A DNA stretch of 64,000 bases from Parvularculales bacterium. Its GTDB lineage: Bacteria > Pseudomonadota > Alphaproteobacteria > JAPOUT01 > JBAJNM01. The DNA lies in the NCBI GenBank assembly GCA_036881865.1, contig JBAJNM010000006.1, positions 1 to 64,000 on the forward strand. The letters run 5' to 3'. Shown piece by piece: positions 9,186-17,509 of this stretch. The notes under the pieces were generated by a model. The model saw only the letters and a list, made by a program, of their open reading frames with translations. It was not told the DNA's origin and ran no database searches. The position numbers and the translations under genes were made by a program. Each line of letters opens with the position of its first letter. The first letter of the stretch is position 1.

Positions 9186-9232
9186 ATATCCACCGCCGTT
9201 AGCCTATCTTATTTTTCTAACGTAGGGGAGTA

Positions 9233-10101
9233 TCATGTGCTCTTTTCTCCTATGAGGGTTGCCGGTGCAGGGCTACCGGTTGCCCAATCCAAAAGTTCTA
9301 CACTATGAACAATCGGTCTTGGAGTATGTCCGGCAATTTGAACTATACACCCAATATTACCGGTGGCAATTACATGGCTACTAGGTGCTTTTAAGGTCGC
9401 AGCCTTGCGCTTGCTCAGTTGATGAGCCAGCGTAGGTTGCAGCAGATTGTAAACACCCGCTGATCCACAACATAAGGCGCTCTCTTTAGGGTAGTGGACG
9501 TTAAATCCAGGTTTCTCTAGCCGGGTGCCGGGAATATCGCCTGCTTTTTGGCTGTGCTGTAGGGTGCATGGAACATGATATGACACTGAACAGTGTGCCG
9601 CCTTGTGATGGATGTCCATAGGGGTCAATTTTTCCGCATACTCCAGGTCAGCATTCATAAACCGCTCATAATCTTGAATGGTTGCACCACAGCCTGTTGT
9701 GTTGGTGAGGATGGCGTCCAGATCTTCGCTTTCTACCTCACGATATCATCGGTCAATGGCGTTGCGCATTAGGCGTTCTATTGGGTGCTTGCGCCCTATG
9801 TGGTGAGTTAAGAGCACCGCAACAGTTAACGCCTTGCGCTACCGGAAAGAGATGTCCCTGCCCCCGCGGGGTACAATCTTCACCCGCTACTCATGGCATA
9901 AACGTAAAATCCGTGAAATCTGCTCCATAGCTTCCGGCAACACCATCACAAGAGGCAGTTGGCGGTTAAGCCATCAGATTCAAAAACGCGCAAACCTTCG
10001 TCATCCTGTACGATGCAGTCATCCGGCACAATGTTGTGCAGAGCAGTAATGAGTGCATGGCGTTGCTTCAGGATGGCTGGGTCGGGTAGGGGTAGTTTCA
10101 T
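9233..10101 (-). pseudogene. Glycolate oxidase remnant: start of glcD joined to end of glcF
   Basis: Reading leftward from 10101, the first 46 codons match the GlcD flavoprotein N-terminus (ending FESDGLTA). After a frameshift it continues RQLPLVMVLPEAMEQISRIL, then a stop, then a second shift into PRG and GAGTSLSGSA, the FAD-binding loop. At about 9836-9830 the sequence switches to GlcF: NCCGAL, then in another frame THHIGRKHPIERLMRNAID, a stop at 9748-9746, and an intact tail. The tail holds TGCGATIQDY and CCGSAGVYNLLQP, the cysteine-rich motifs of the iron-sulfur subunit. Most of glcD, all of glcE and the front of glcF are missing. Not functional. Confidence 0.85.
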
Positions 10102-10139
10102 AGGCGCAAGATAGCGCTTGTAGGGTATTCGTCAAAGTG

Positions 10140-10170
10140 TTGGTTTTATCTGGAGACTATTGGCTATAAT
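10140..10170 (+). promoter_or_regulatory. Possible promoter of rlmE
   Basis: TATAAT stands at 10165-10170 with a possible -35 TTGGTT at 10140-10145 (19-base spacer, long). The -10 box ends 6 bases before the rlmE ATG, so transcription would begin at or next to the start codon, giving a leaderless message. Confidence 0.4.
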
Positions 10171-10176
10171 AAAGTC

Positions 10177-10875
10177 ATGGCGCATCGTACTCATGGTCGG
10201 GGTGGACGCCCTTTGTCAACGCGGGTGCGTACGGCACGAGGGCGGAGCCTCTCTTCTACTCGTTGGCTGCAAAGACAGTTAAACGATCCTTATGTTGAGG
10301 CTGCACGGCGGGAGGGATACCGCAGTCGTGCGGCTTGGAAATTACTGGAGATGGATAATCGCCACCATTTTCTTAAGCCTGGCGGACGGGTGGTGGATTT
10401 AGGGGCAGCTCCCGGGGGGTGGTGTCAGGTGGCTGCTCGGCGTGTGCGGGCCGTGGAGGGTATGGGAAAAGTTATTGGGGTTGATTTGTTGCCCATAGAC
10501 TCCATTGCAGGCTGCTTATTAGCTCAGATTGATTTTCTGGAGCCTGAATCGGAAGAAATCATTCGGGAGATGGCGGATGGTCCCGTAGATGTGGTGCTCT
10601 CTGATATGGCTGCCTCGGCTACTGGTCACCGCCCGACAGACCGTATACGCGTTATGGCGTTGGCAGAGGCCGCCGCTGATTTTGCTGGAATGATTCTGGC
10701 ACTAAACGGGGCGTTTTGCGCAAAAGTGTTACAGGGGGGTGCCGAAAGTCATCTTTTAAGAACCCTCAAACGGGAGTTTACAAAGGTTTCTCACGTAAAA
10801 CCCCGGGCTAGCCGCCCTGAATCCACCGAGCTCTATGTGCTGGCGCAGGGGTTCAGGGGAAAGCGGGTGTCATAG
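10177..10875 (+). CDS. rlmE: 23S rRNA (uridine-2'-O)-methyltransferase RlmE (FtsJ/RrmJ)
   Basis: RlmE methylates the 2'-O of U2552 in the A-loop of 23S rRNA using S-adenosylmethionine. The 232-residue protein has the SAM-binding loop [11 protein letters not shown] (residues 72-82) and the K-D-K-E catalytic set: K55 in [11 protein letters not shown]143 in LSDMAA, K183 in AKVLQGG and E218 in [11 protein letters not shown]. The basic N-terminus binds RNA. No Shine-Dalgarno precedes the ATG, which fits a leaderless start. guaB follows in the same direction. Confidence 0.94.
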   Translation: MAHRTHGRGGRPLSTRVRTARGRSLSSTRWLQRQLNDPYVEAARREGYRSRAAWKLLEMDNRHHFLKPGGRVVDLGAAPGGWCQVAARRVRAVEGMGKVIGVDLLPIDSIAGCLLAQIDFLEPESEEIIREMADGPVDVVLSDMAASATGHRPTDRIRVMALAEAAADFAGMILALNGAFCAKVLQGGAESHLLRTLKREFTKVSHVKPRASRPESTELYVLAQGFRGKRVS

Positions 10876-10954
10876 TACCTTCCCATTAGGAGCAAGCCGT
10901 GGTATAAACTACCGTCAACCGATGCATTTCATCCTCAGGAGGTTGACCCTTTCT

Positions 10955-12499
10955 ATGACACGCGATCCTATCGCCTCTTATGTGCCTAATAATGGCACGG
11001 TGGCCGCTGTTGATACGCCCAACAACGGAGGCGCAATACGTGAAGCCCTGACGTTTGACGATGTTATCTTAGAGCCTGCAGCTTCCAGCGTGTTGCCCGG
11101 TGAGGTGAATGTTCAGGGACGCCTCACGCGAGAACTCAGTGTCAATATTCCTCTTATCTCGGCGGCCATGGATACGGTAACCGAAGCGCCTCTTGCTATC
11201 GCTATGGCCCAGGCTGGAGGGTTAGGGGTATTGCACCGGAATATGTCACCGGGGCAACAGGCGGAGCAAGTGCGGCGTGTGAAAAAGTTTGAAGGCGGTA
11301 TGGTCGTAGACCCTGTCACCATTGGTCCCAATGCTACCCTCTCGGATGCCTTAACCCTGATGGAGAATTATAATATATCCGGTATTCCTGTGGTAGAGGA
11401 CGGCACGGGGAAATTACTCGGCATTTTGACCAATCGGGACGTGCGTTTTGCTAACAATGCTGATGAGCCGGTAGCACAACTTATGACGCGTGAAAACCTG
11501 GTAACGGTGCGTGAAGGTGTAGCCGAGGAAGAAGCCAGACGGTTATTACATAAAAATCGTATTGAAAAACTATTAGTGGTAGATGAAACCTATCGTTGCA
11601 TTGGCCTGATTACGGTTACAGATATGGAAAAGGCAAAACTTTATCCAAACGCTTGCAAAGATGGTCAGGGTCACCTTCGGGTAGCAGCGGCCACAACGGT
11701 TGGGGATGAAGGATTTGAGCGCACTGAAATGCTAATAGCGGCGGGCGTTGATGTGATTGTAGTAGATACCGCTCATGGTCATTCTGCGCGGGTGTGTGAG
11801 GCTGTAACGCGTGTCAAGAAATTATCCAACAAAACTCAGGTGATGGCGGGCAATGTTGCTACAGCAGGAGGCGCACAAGCTTTGATTGATGCCGGCGCAG
11901 ATGCCATTAAAGTTGGCATTGGCCCGGGGTCTATCTGCACCACTCGGGTGGTGGCTGGAGTCGGCGTACCGCAACTCACCGCCATTATGGATAGTGTTGA
12001 GGTGGCCCACAAAACCAACACGCCTGTTATCGCTGATGGAGGTATAAAATATTCCGGCGATCTTGCTAAAGCGCTGGCTGCAGGTGCTGACTGTGCCATG
12101 ATAGGCTCTTTGCTTGCGGGCACGGATGAAAGTCCGGGGGATGTTTTGCTTTATCAGGGACGCAGCTATAAAGCCTATCGGGGCATGGGGTCGCTGGGTG
12201 CTATGGCGCGTGGTTCGGCTGATCGCTACTTTCAAGAAGATGTTGATGATAATCTTAAACTGGTGCCGGAAGGTATTGAGGGACGTGTTCCCTATAAAGG
12301 TCCGGTGAGTGCGGTTTTGCATCAGTTGGTCGGTGGGCTTCGGGCCGCTATGGGCTATACAGGAAGTTCAACGCTGGCAGATTTTTGCAAACGTTCCGTT
12401 TTTATCAGGGTATCACCGGCTGCCTTGCGGGAGGGTCATGTCCACGATGTTAGTATTACGCGGGAATCCCCCAATTACCATGGGCCGGAGCACTTTTAG
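10955..12499 (+). CDS. guaB: Inosine-5'-monophosphate dehydrogenase
   Basis: GuaB oxidises IMP to XMP with NAD+, the committed step of GMP synthesis. The 514-residue protein has the (beta/alpha)8 core interrupted by two CBS domains (about residues 115-235). The catalytic cysteine lies in [10 protein letters not shown] (C328), and the mobile flap region follows. I choose the ATG at 10955 ([10 protein letters not shown]) preceded by AGGAGG at 10937-10942; the frame is open upstream into rlmE without protein-like sequence. It heads a guaB-TPR-guaA group, so the two enzymes that turn IMP into GMP are made together. Confidence 0.96.
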   Translation: MTRDPIASYVPNNGTVAAVDTPNNGGAIREALTFDDVILEPAASSVLPGEVNVQGRLTRELSVNIPLISAAMDTVTEAPLAIAMAQAGGLGVLHRNMSPGQQAEQVRRVKKFEGGMVVDPVTIGPNATLSDALTLMENYNISGIPVVEDGTGKLLGILTNRDVRFANNADEPVAQLMTRENLVTVREGVAEEEARRLLHKNRIEKLLVVDETYRCIGLITVTDMEKAKLYPNACKDGQGHLRVAAATTVGDEGFERTEMLIAAGVDVIVVDTAHGHSARVCEAVTRVKKLSNKTQVMAGNVATAGGAQALIDAGADAIKVGIGPGSICTTRVVAGVGVPQLTAIMDSVEVAHKTNTPVIADGGIKYSGDLAKALAAGADCAMIGSLLAGTDESPGDVLLYQGRSYKAYRGMGSLGAMARGSADRYFQEDVDDNLKLVPEGIEGRVPYKGPVSAVLHQLVGGLRAAMGYTGSSTLADFCKRSVFIRVSPAALREGHVHDVSITRESPNYHGPEHF

Positions 12500-12503
12500 A
12501 ATT

Positions 12504-13013
12504 ATGACTGAAAGATTTGTTAAAAGTGTGAAAAGCATACCATCCCTTGTTTATCTGGGTGTTGCGCTGATTGTGGCAGACGTGGGTGGCGGAAACGTTT
12601 GGGCTAATGCTTTGTCTGACTCTCTTTTATCTCAAGGCCGTGCGGCATTAGAGAGCAAAAACTTTGACACTGCTAACTTTCTTATGGAACAAGCTATCGT
12701 AGCAGATCCCTCTAACGCTTCGGCCTATCTATGGTTGGGGCGGCTTAGTCAGGAACAGGAAGATATACCACGTGCTCGTAAATATTACGACACAAGTTTG
12801 GGCATTGACCCGATCTCTCAGGATGCTTTGCTGTGGGGAGGGGAGATGGATTTAGCCGACGATGCTTCTGAAGAGGCAGAGGAAAAACTAAAGCGCTTGC
12901 AGGTTCTGTGTGGTGAGTGTTCTGCTTATCAGGCTTTGAATGATATGATTGTGGCTTATAGCATTGAGGAGGCTGCTAAGGCGGGCGAAGATATCAGTCC
13001 GGATAAGGAATAA
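12504..13013 (+). CDS. TPR-repeat exported protein of unknown function
   Basis: This 169-residue protein begins with a signal or anchor (residues 12-34) and carries tetratricopeptide-like repeats. One is AALESKNFDTANFLMEQAIVADPSNASAYLWLG, followed by a second that starts around ARKYYDTSLGIDP. TPR repeats bind partner proteins. The gene begins 4 bases after the guaB stop and its stop codon directly abuts the guaA ATG, so it sits inside the guanine operon. Other alphaproteobacteria often have an rRNA methyltransferase gene (rsmB) here. No role in purine synthesis is implied by the sequence. Confidence 0.75.
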   Translation: MTERFVKSVKSIPSLVYLGVALIVADVGGGNVWANALSDSLLSQGRAALESKNFDTANFLMEQAIVADPSNASAYLWLGRLSQEQEDIPRARKYYDTSLGIDPISQDALLWGGEMDLADDASEEAEEKLKRLQVLCGECSAYQALNDMIVAYSIEEAAKAGEDISPDKE

Positions 13014-14564
13014 ATGTCAGGCGAGAGTATTCTGGTTGTTGATTTTGGGGGACAAACGACTCAACTTATCGCTCGGCGGGTGCGTGAAAGCGGCGTATAT
13101 TGTGAAGTAGCACCGTTTAATCAGGCGGCGGATAAAATGGCAACTCTCCGGCCTCGTGCGATTATTCTGTCAGGGGGACCAGCCAGTGTGATAGGGCAGG
13201 ATGCCCCACAAATCCCGGATGAGATCCTCAATGCTAATGTTCCTGTGCTTGGCATTTGTTATGGCCAACAAGCCTTGTGTGCTCAATTGGGGGGTCAGGT
13301 TGAAATCGCCAGCAATCATGAGTTTGGACAGGCTAGTTTGCAGATTGTCGAGGGTAGTGCGTTGTTTGATGGATTATTCTCTCAGGGAGATAGTGCCTCC
13401 GTCTGGATGAGCCATGGAGACAGAATTGTAAAAACCCCACCCGGCTTTCGCAGTATTGGCGTGAGTGATAATGCGCCGTTTGCTGTTATTGCGGATGAGG
13501 CACGGCATATCTATGGTGTGCAGTTTCATCCTGAGGTGGTTCATACTCCTTGCGGAGCACAGTTGCTACATAACTTTGCCTATGGCATAGCGGGTTGTAC
13601 CGGAATGTGGAACATGGCTGCCTTCCGGGAGGAGGCGATTACCAAAATACGCAATCAGGTGGGGACCGCACGTGTTTTGTGTGGTCTTTCGGGGGGGGTG
13701 GATTCATCGGTGACGGCGGTACTGCTTCATGAGGCTTTGGGGGATCAACTGATATGCGTGTTTGTAGATACCGGCTTGATGCGCGCCGGAGAAGCGGAGG
13801 AGGTCGTAAGATTATTTCAGGATCATTACAACATTCCTCTTGTTCATGTTCAGGCGGAGGATATATTTCTTGAGAGGCTCAGTGATATCGCGGATCCTGA
13901 GCAAAAACGCAAAATTATTGGCGCAGCCTTTATTGATGTTTTTGAAGAAGAGGCTTGCCGTGCCGGTGGTGCCGATTTTCTCGCCCAAGGTACGCTTTAT
14001 CCTGACGTCATTGAAAGCGTCTCCTTCACAGGGGCCCCAAGCGTTACCATCAAAAGCCATCATAATGTTGGCGGCTTGCCTGAACGTATGAACATGAAAT
14101 TGGTTGAGCCTTTGCGTGATCTGTTCAAAGACGAAGTGCGGGCGTTGGGTCGTGAATTAGGGTTGCCGGATAGTTTTGTAGGGCGACATCCCTTTCCTGG
14201 ACCCGGTCTTTGTATTCGCATTCCGGGAGAGATTACACATGAAAAACTGGATATTTTGCGTAAGGCGGATGCCATGTATCTTGATGAAATCCGCATGGCA
14301 GGTCTTTATGATGAAATCTGGCAGGCGTTTGCGGTGTTACTTCCGGTGCGCACCGTGGGCGTTATGGGAGACAGCCGCACCTATCACTATGTATGCGCTT
14401 TAAGGGCGGTGACAGCCGTTGATGGAATGACAGCGGAGAGTTATCCTTTCTCGCATGATTTTTTAACAAAAGTAGCCACGCGTATTGTCAATGAAGTGAG
14501 GGGCATCAATCGTGTTGTATATGACGTCACCTCAAAACCCCCAAGCACTATTGAGTGGGAATAA
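13014..14564 (+). CDS. guaA: GMP synthase (glutamine-hydrolysing)
   Basis: GuaA aminates XMP to GMP with ATP and glutamine. The N-terminal class I glutaminase domain has the nucleophile in GICYGQQ (C82) and the His-Glu pair in [11 protein letters not shown]. The ATP-pyrophosphatase domain has the P-loop [10 protein letters not shown], followed by the C-terminal dimerisation domain ending in [11 protein letters not shown]. At 516 residues it is full length. The ATG immediately follows the TPR gene stop codon. It is the last gene of the guanine operon, next to the mobile-element segment. Confidence 0.96.
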   Translation: MSGESILVVDFGGQTTQLIARRVRESGVYCEVAPFNQAADKMATLRPRAIILSGGPASVIGQDAPQIPDEILNANVPVLGICYGQQALCAQLGGQVEIASNHEFGQASLQIVEGSALFDGLFSQGDSASVWMSHGDRIVKTPPGFRSIGVSDNAPFAVIADEARHIYGVQFHPEVVHTPCGAQLLHNFAYGIAGCTGMWNMAAFREEAITKIRNQVGTARVLCGLSGGVDSSVTAVLLHEALGDQLICVFVDTGLMRAGEAEEVVRLFQDHYNIPLVHVQAEDIFLERLSDIADPEQKRKIIGAAFIDVFEEEACRAGGADFLAQGTLYPDVIESVSFTGAPSVTIKSHHNVGGLPERMNMKLVEPLRDLFKDEVRALGRELGLPDSFVGRHPFPGPGLCIRIPGEITHEKLDILRKADAMYLDEIRMAGLYDEIWQAFAVLLPVRTVGVMGDSRTYHYVCALRAVTAVDGMTAESYPFSHDFLTKVATRIVNEVRGINRVVYDVTSKPPSTIEWE

Positions 14565-14694
14565 TGCTAAATCTTTGTACGTATGAGAAACCAAGTAGCT
14601 ATGAAGAAAAAGGATACAGGAAAAAGCTTGTTCCAAAAGCTACTGCTTTGTTAGACCTTGTAAAAGGTATGCAAAAAATTACCATATTTTTAAT

Positions 14695-15123
14695 ATGGGT
14701 TCAAAAGAAGATATTAGAATTAATAAGAGTTTTATTGAAACCGAAGTTGGAGCAGGGGTATGGTACCTCAATAAATCCACAAAATTTGTGTGGACTGGAA
14801 AAATATCAAAAGAAGCTTTTTTTGGATTACAAAAAGATTTAAAAGCTAAATTATCTGAAGAACATTTTTACCCAAGAAAGATATCAGCGATAGAAGCTCT
14901 TCAAACTGATTGGAATCGTTTTGATAATCCTATAGATGAATTTATCGATCGTTATTTGAATAAATATGGAAGATTTCATTATGTAACAAAAGAAGAAAAT
15001 AAAAGAGTTTCTATCCATCAGAGAGTAGAAAATTTTATAAGGCCTGAAGTAGCTTATCAAAAAGCTGGTATAAAATTAATTGATTGGACAATAGCTAAAG
15101 AAGAAATATTTGATACCACTTAA
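14695..15123 (+). CDS. AT-rich ORF of unknown function, probably 5'-disrupted
   Basis: The frame encodes 142 residues, MGSKEDIRINKSF to AKEEIFDTT, rich in Lys, Glu, Ile and Phe. I recognise no family. A second protein-like frame at 14555-14842 (RKKLVPKATALLDLVKGMQ) overlaps it in another phase, so a longer gene may have been broken by a frameshift. Both frames are strikingly AT-rich compared with guaA and the other flanking genes. The ORF ends 16 bases before the end of an insertion sequence, which suggests recent arrival. No ribosome-binding site is clear. Confidence 0.45.
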   Translation: MGSKEDIRINKSFIETEVGAGVWYLNKSTKFVWTGKISKEAFFGLQKDLKAKLSEEHFYPRKISAIEALQTDWNRFDNPIDEFIDRYLNKYGRFHYVTKEENKRVSIHQRVENFIRPEVAYQKAGIKLIDWTIAKEEIFDTT

Positions 15124-15240
15124 CCACAGAAGAATTATTGATCTGCCCCCATCAATCGGTCCAGTTTGAAAGGTAATTTATTGGCGGTCTGCAGTGCTAC
15201 CCTTCTTTGGACCACCGGAGATTAGGATTTCCGGTTTCTA

Positions 15241-16093
15241 TCAGGGTGACGCGCCGGATGCGTCACCTGATACCACGAGTGTGATCGGGGGTTTGTTACC
15301 AATCGCACTATGGGGTGGTTCTTCATTATAGTACTTACGCCATTCCTCTACCTTTTGGCAAGCGTCTTCAAGCGATAAGAACCAATGTGTGTTCAAACAC
15401 TCGCTCCTGAACCTGGAGTTGAAGGCTTCAATATAGGCATTATCCGTCGGCTTTCCGGGACGCGAGAAGTCAAGGACCACATCATTCTGATAGGCCCGGA
15501 GATCAAGATCCCTTGAGATGAATTCGCTGCCGTTATCAACACGGATCGTCTTAGGGTAACCCACCTTCCGGCAGGTCTCATCAAGCGTTCTGACCACGTC
15601 CTCACCCTTGTATCTATAGCGCGGGTCAATCACAGGCGAGAACCGGGAGAAAGTATCCACAACGGTCAGTATGCGTAGCTTACGGCCTGTGGCCAGTTGA
15701 TCATGGACAAAGTCCATCGCTCAGGACCTGGTTGGTATGGGTCGGGTCGGCGCGGTCTTCACGAAGCTTCGCCTTAACACGACGTTTGGGTGTTTTATTC
15801 CTTAATTGAAGCCCCATCTCATTATAAAGCCTGTGTACCTTCTTCACATTCACCTTCCAGCCTTCCTGACGGAGAACACAGTGTACCCGCCGGTAACCGT
15901 AGCGAACCCGGATCTCACAGATCTCCTTGATGCGTTTTTTGAGCGAGGCCGGGTCAGCTCTACGGGATACATAGTGATGGGTTGAGCGGCAGAACCGGAA
16001 GACACGGCACGCACGACGTGCCGACACCTGCCAGTCGCTACATACATCCCTGACGATAGCCCGTCGCTGAGCCGGCCCTAGAACTTTCGTTTG
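15241..16093 (-). pseudogene. IS3-family transposase OrfB of ISa, disrupted
   Basis: OrfB carries the DDE integrase core. The N-terminal part (QTKVLGPAQRRAIVRDVCSD onward) is read by a -1 shift from orfA and ends at NQVLSDGLCP. The remainder starts in a different frame at MDFVHDQLATGRKLRILTVVD and keeps the second Asp (RVDNGSEFIS) and Glu (NAYIEAFNSRFR). Near 15715-15725 an extra base shifts the frame, and in the restored frame the usual Trp codon is a stop (V-stop-AMDFV). The enzyme is therefore unlikely to be made. The usual OrfAB fusion would depend on this frame. Confidence 0.8.
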
Positions 16094-16344
16094 ACGACAT
16101 CCTGAAGCATTTCACGGTCAAGCGTCAGATCGGCAACAATCTTCTTCAGTTTGCTGTTTTCCTCCTCCAGCGCACGAAGCCGCTTCATTTCCGAGGGCAT
16201 CAGACCGGCGTATTTCTTCTTCCAGTTGTAGTAGGTGGCCTCCGAAATCCCTGCCTTGCGGCAAAGCTCCGCAACCGGCACGCCCAGTTCGCCCTGTTTG
16301 ATGAGGAACGCCTTCTGGGCGTCCGTAAATCGAGATCCTTTCAT
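16078..16344 (-). CDS. IS3-family transposase OrfA of ISa
   Basis: This 88-residue protein has a helix-turn-helix (about residues 20-42, VAELCRKAGISEATYYNWKK) that binds the element ends, followed by a leucine-zipper-like helix (MKRLRALEEENSKLKKIVADL). The motifs match OrfA of the IS407-type branch. Near the end the AAAG in AAACGAAAG allows a -1 shift into orfB (QTKVLGPAQRR), as in other IS3-family elements. orfA itself looks intact, while orfB is broken. Confidence 0.85.
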   Translation of the reverse strand: MKGSRFTDAQKAFLIKQGELGVPVAELCRKAGISEATYYNWKKKYAGLMPSEMKRLRALEEENSKLKKIVADLTLDREMLQDVVKRKF

Positions 16345-16402
16345 CGGTCTTCCTTCTCCTTCCGGCTAGGAAAATAACCCGAAAACTCTATTCTCTTATG
16401 GT

Positions 16403-17245
16403 CTAAATTATAGGGAGCAGAGCAGGTCTTGGGTCAATCGGGATGATAGTTTCCGGCACCGGCGGCCTGTATCCAAGTGCCGAATGCGGTCGTCTGGTAT
16501 TGTAGTGGACACGCCATTGCTCAATCAGAATCTGCGCTTCCTTGAGTGTGTAGAATATCTCCCCGTTTAACAACTCGTCTCGGAAGCGTCCGTTGAAGCT
16601 TTCTATATAGCCGTTCTCCCATGGTGACCCCGGCTCGATATAGGCGGTTTGTGCACCCACGGCCGCTATCCACTTTCTGACACTAGCTGAGATGAACTCA
16701 GGACCGTTATCGGAGCGGATGTACCGGGGAACACCGCGTAGAATGAACAGATCCGTTAAGGCATCAATCACATCAAACGGGTTGATCTTACGCCGGACGC
16801 GAATCATCAAGACCTCACGGGAGTATTCATCCATGATGTTCAGTGTCCGGAAAGCCCTTCCGTCATCAGTGCGGTGATGTACAAAATCGTAAGACCAGAC
16901 ATGATTGGGATATTCAGGCCTGAGCCTGACGCAGGAACCGTCATTGAACCATAGCCTTCCCTTCTTTGGCTGTTTTTGCGGTACTTTCAACCCTTCCCGT
17001 CTCCAGAGCCGCTCAACGCGCTTGTCATTCACAGACCAGCCCGCTTCGCGCAGCTTTACGGCAATGCGCCGGTAACCATAGCGACCATATTCGCGGGTAA
17101 GCGCTATTATATCTGCCACAAGGCGCTCTTCATCAGCACGGCCTTGTGGAACACGGCGTTGTGTTGATCGATACTGCCTGAGCACCTTGCAGGCGCGGCG
17201 CTCTGATATGCCAAACTTCTCCCAGGCAGCTCGCTGTTTGTAGAT
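16403..17245 (-). pseudogene. IS3-family transposase OrfB of ISb, 5'-truncated
   Basis: The frame encodes an integrase-core transposase: helix region AWEKFGISERRACKVLRQYR, then HVWSYDFVHHRTDDG with the first Asp, RSDNGPEFIS with the second, and NGYIESFNGRFRDEL with the Glu. Upstream of about 17245 similarity to the family ends and there is no orfA, so expression signals are gone. At the 3' end the reading frame runs into the terminal repeat of ISa and stops there (TAG at 16405-16403), so the last residues are not native. An internal ATG at 17185 would give 260 residues. Confidence 0.8.
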
Positions 17246-17259
17246 GTTATAGGTATACC

Positions 17260-17433
17260 ATGCTGGAGATGGAGGATAGATGTTTGGGGTGCAACGGCGA
17301 ACTGGCCTTGACCTATGAGGCTTATATTTGTTCTTACGAATGCACGTGGTGAAGGTCCTGTGTTGAAATTATGGTATTTGTGTGCAAACACTGAGGTAGG
17401 AATCTGCGAAAAAGGCCCTCCCGGAAGCAATAG
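17260..17433 (+). pseudogene. DUF1272 small zinc-ribbon-like protein with two in-frame UGA codons
   Basis: Starting MLEMEDRCLGCNGELAL, the frame gives 57 codons ending KRPSRKQ before TAG, the full length of a DUF1272 protein. It keeps AYICSYECT in the middle and a basic tail. Two codons are TGA: codon 31, where the family has the last Cys of ECTFC, and codon 45, where it has the second Cys of CPNC. All other positions are open and family-like. Decay after IS insertion is the plain reading, since the truncated IS ends 10-15 bases before the ATG and leaves no room for a native promoter. Recoding of UGA is the alternative. Confidence 0.7.
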
Positions 17434-17509
17434 ATAGTAGTATATGTTGGGCAAGATATAATTTGTTATAGTAGTGCTCAGGGGCTAATTTGGTAGAGGC
17501 AGGTGTAAG

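Larger units (their letters stand above)
15208..16405 (-). mobile_element. IS3-family element (ISa), about 1.2 kb, complete ends but broken transposase
   Basis: The two ends form an imperfect inverted repeat: TGGACCACCGGAGATTAGG inward from 15208 against TAGACCATAAGAGAATAGAG inward from 16405, with shared T-GACCA, GAGA and TAG blocks. The length (1198 bases) and the orfA/orfB arrangement are those of IS3-family elements, closest in protein style to the IS407 group. No matching 3-4-base target duplication is seen beside the ends (TCTT and AATT). It lies within ISb. Confidence 0.7.
15139..17250 (-). mobile_element. IS3-family element (ISb), 5'-truncated and interrupted by a second IS
   Basis: The end at 15139 begins TGATCTGCCCCCATCAATC, a typical IS3-family terminal sequence. 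Its transposase frame resumes at 16403 and runs to about 17245, where it stops abruptly 10-15 bases before the DUF1272 gene. The orfA part and the other terminal repeat are missing. A second element (15208-16405) sits inside it near the 3' end of orfB. The right boundary is approximate. Confidence 0.65.

Noticed and set aside
8869-9186. Extended start of lnt at 9186
   Set aside because: Would place coding sequence across a tRNA gene and adds no Lnt-like residues.
9834-10049. 71-residue plus-strand frame
   Set aside because: Antisense to the glcD part of the glc remnant, which explains the sequence better.
11822-12322. 166-residue minus-strand open frame opposite guaB
   Set aside because: Lies wholly inside the well-supported guaB gene, has low-complexity translation and no family features.
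17107-17454. 115-residue minus-strand frame
   Set aside because: It runs antisense to the DUF1272 gene and in the wrong phase through ISb.
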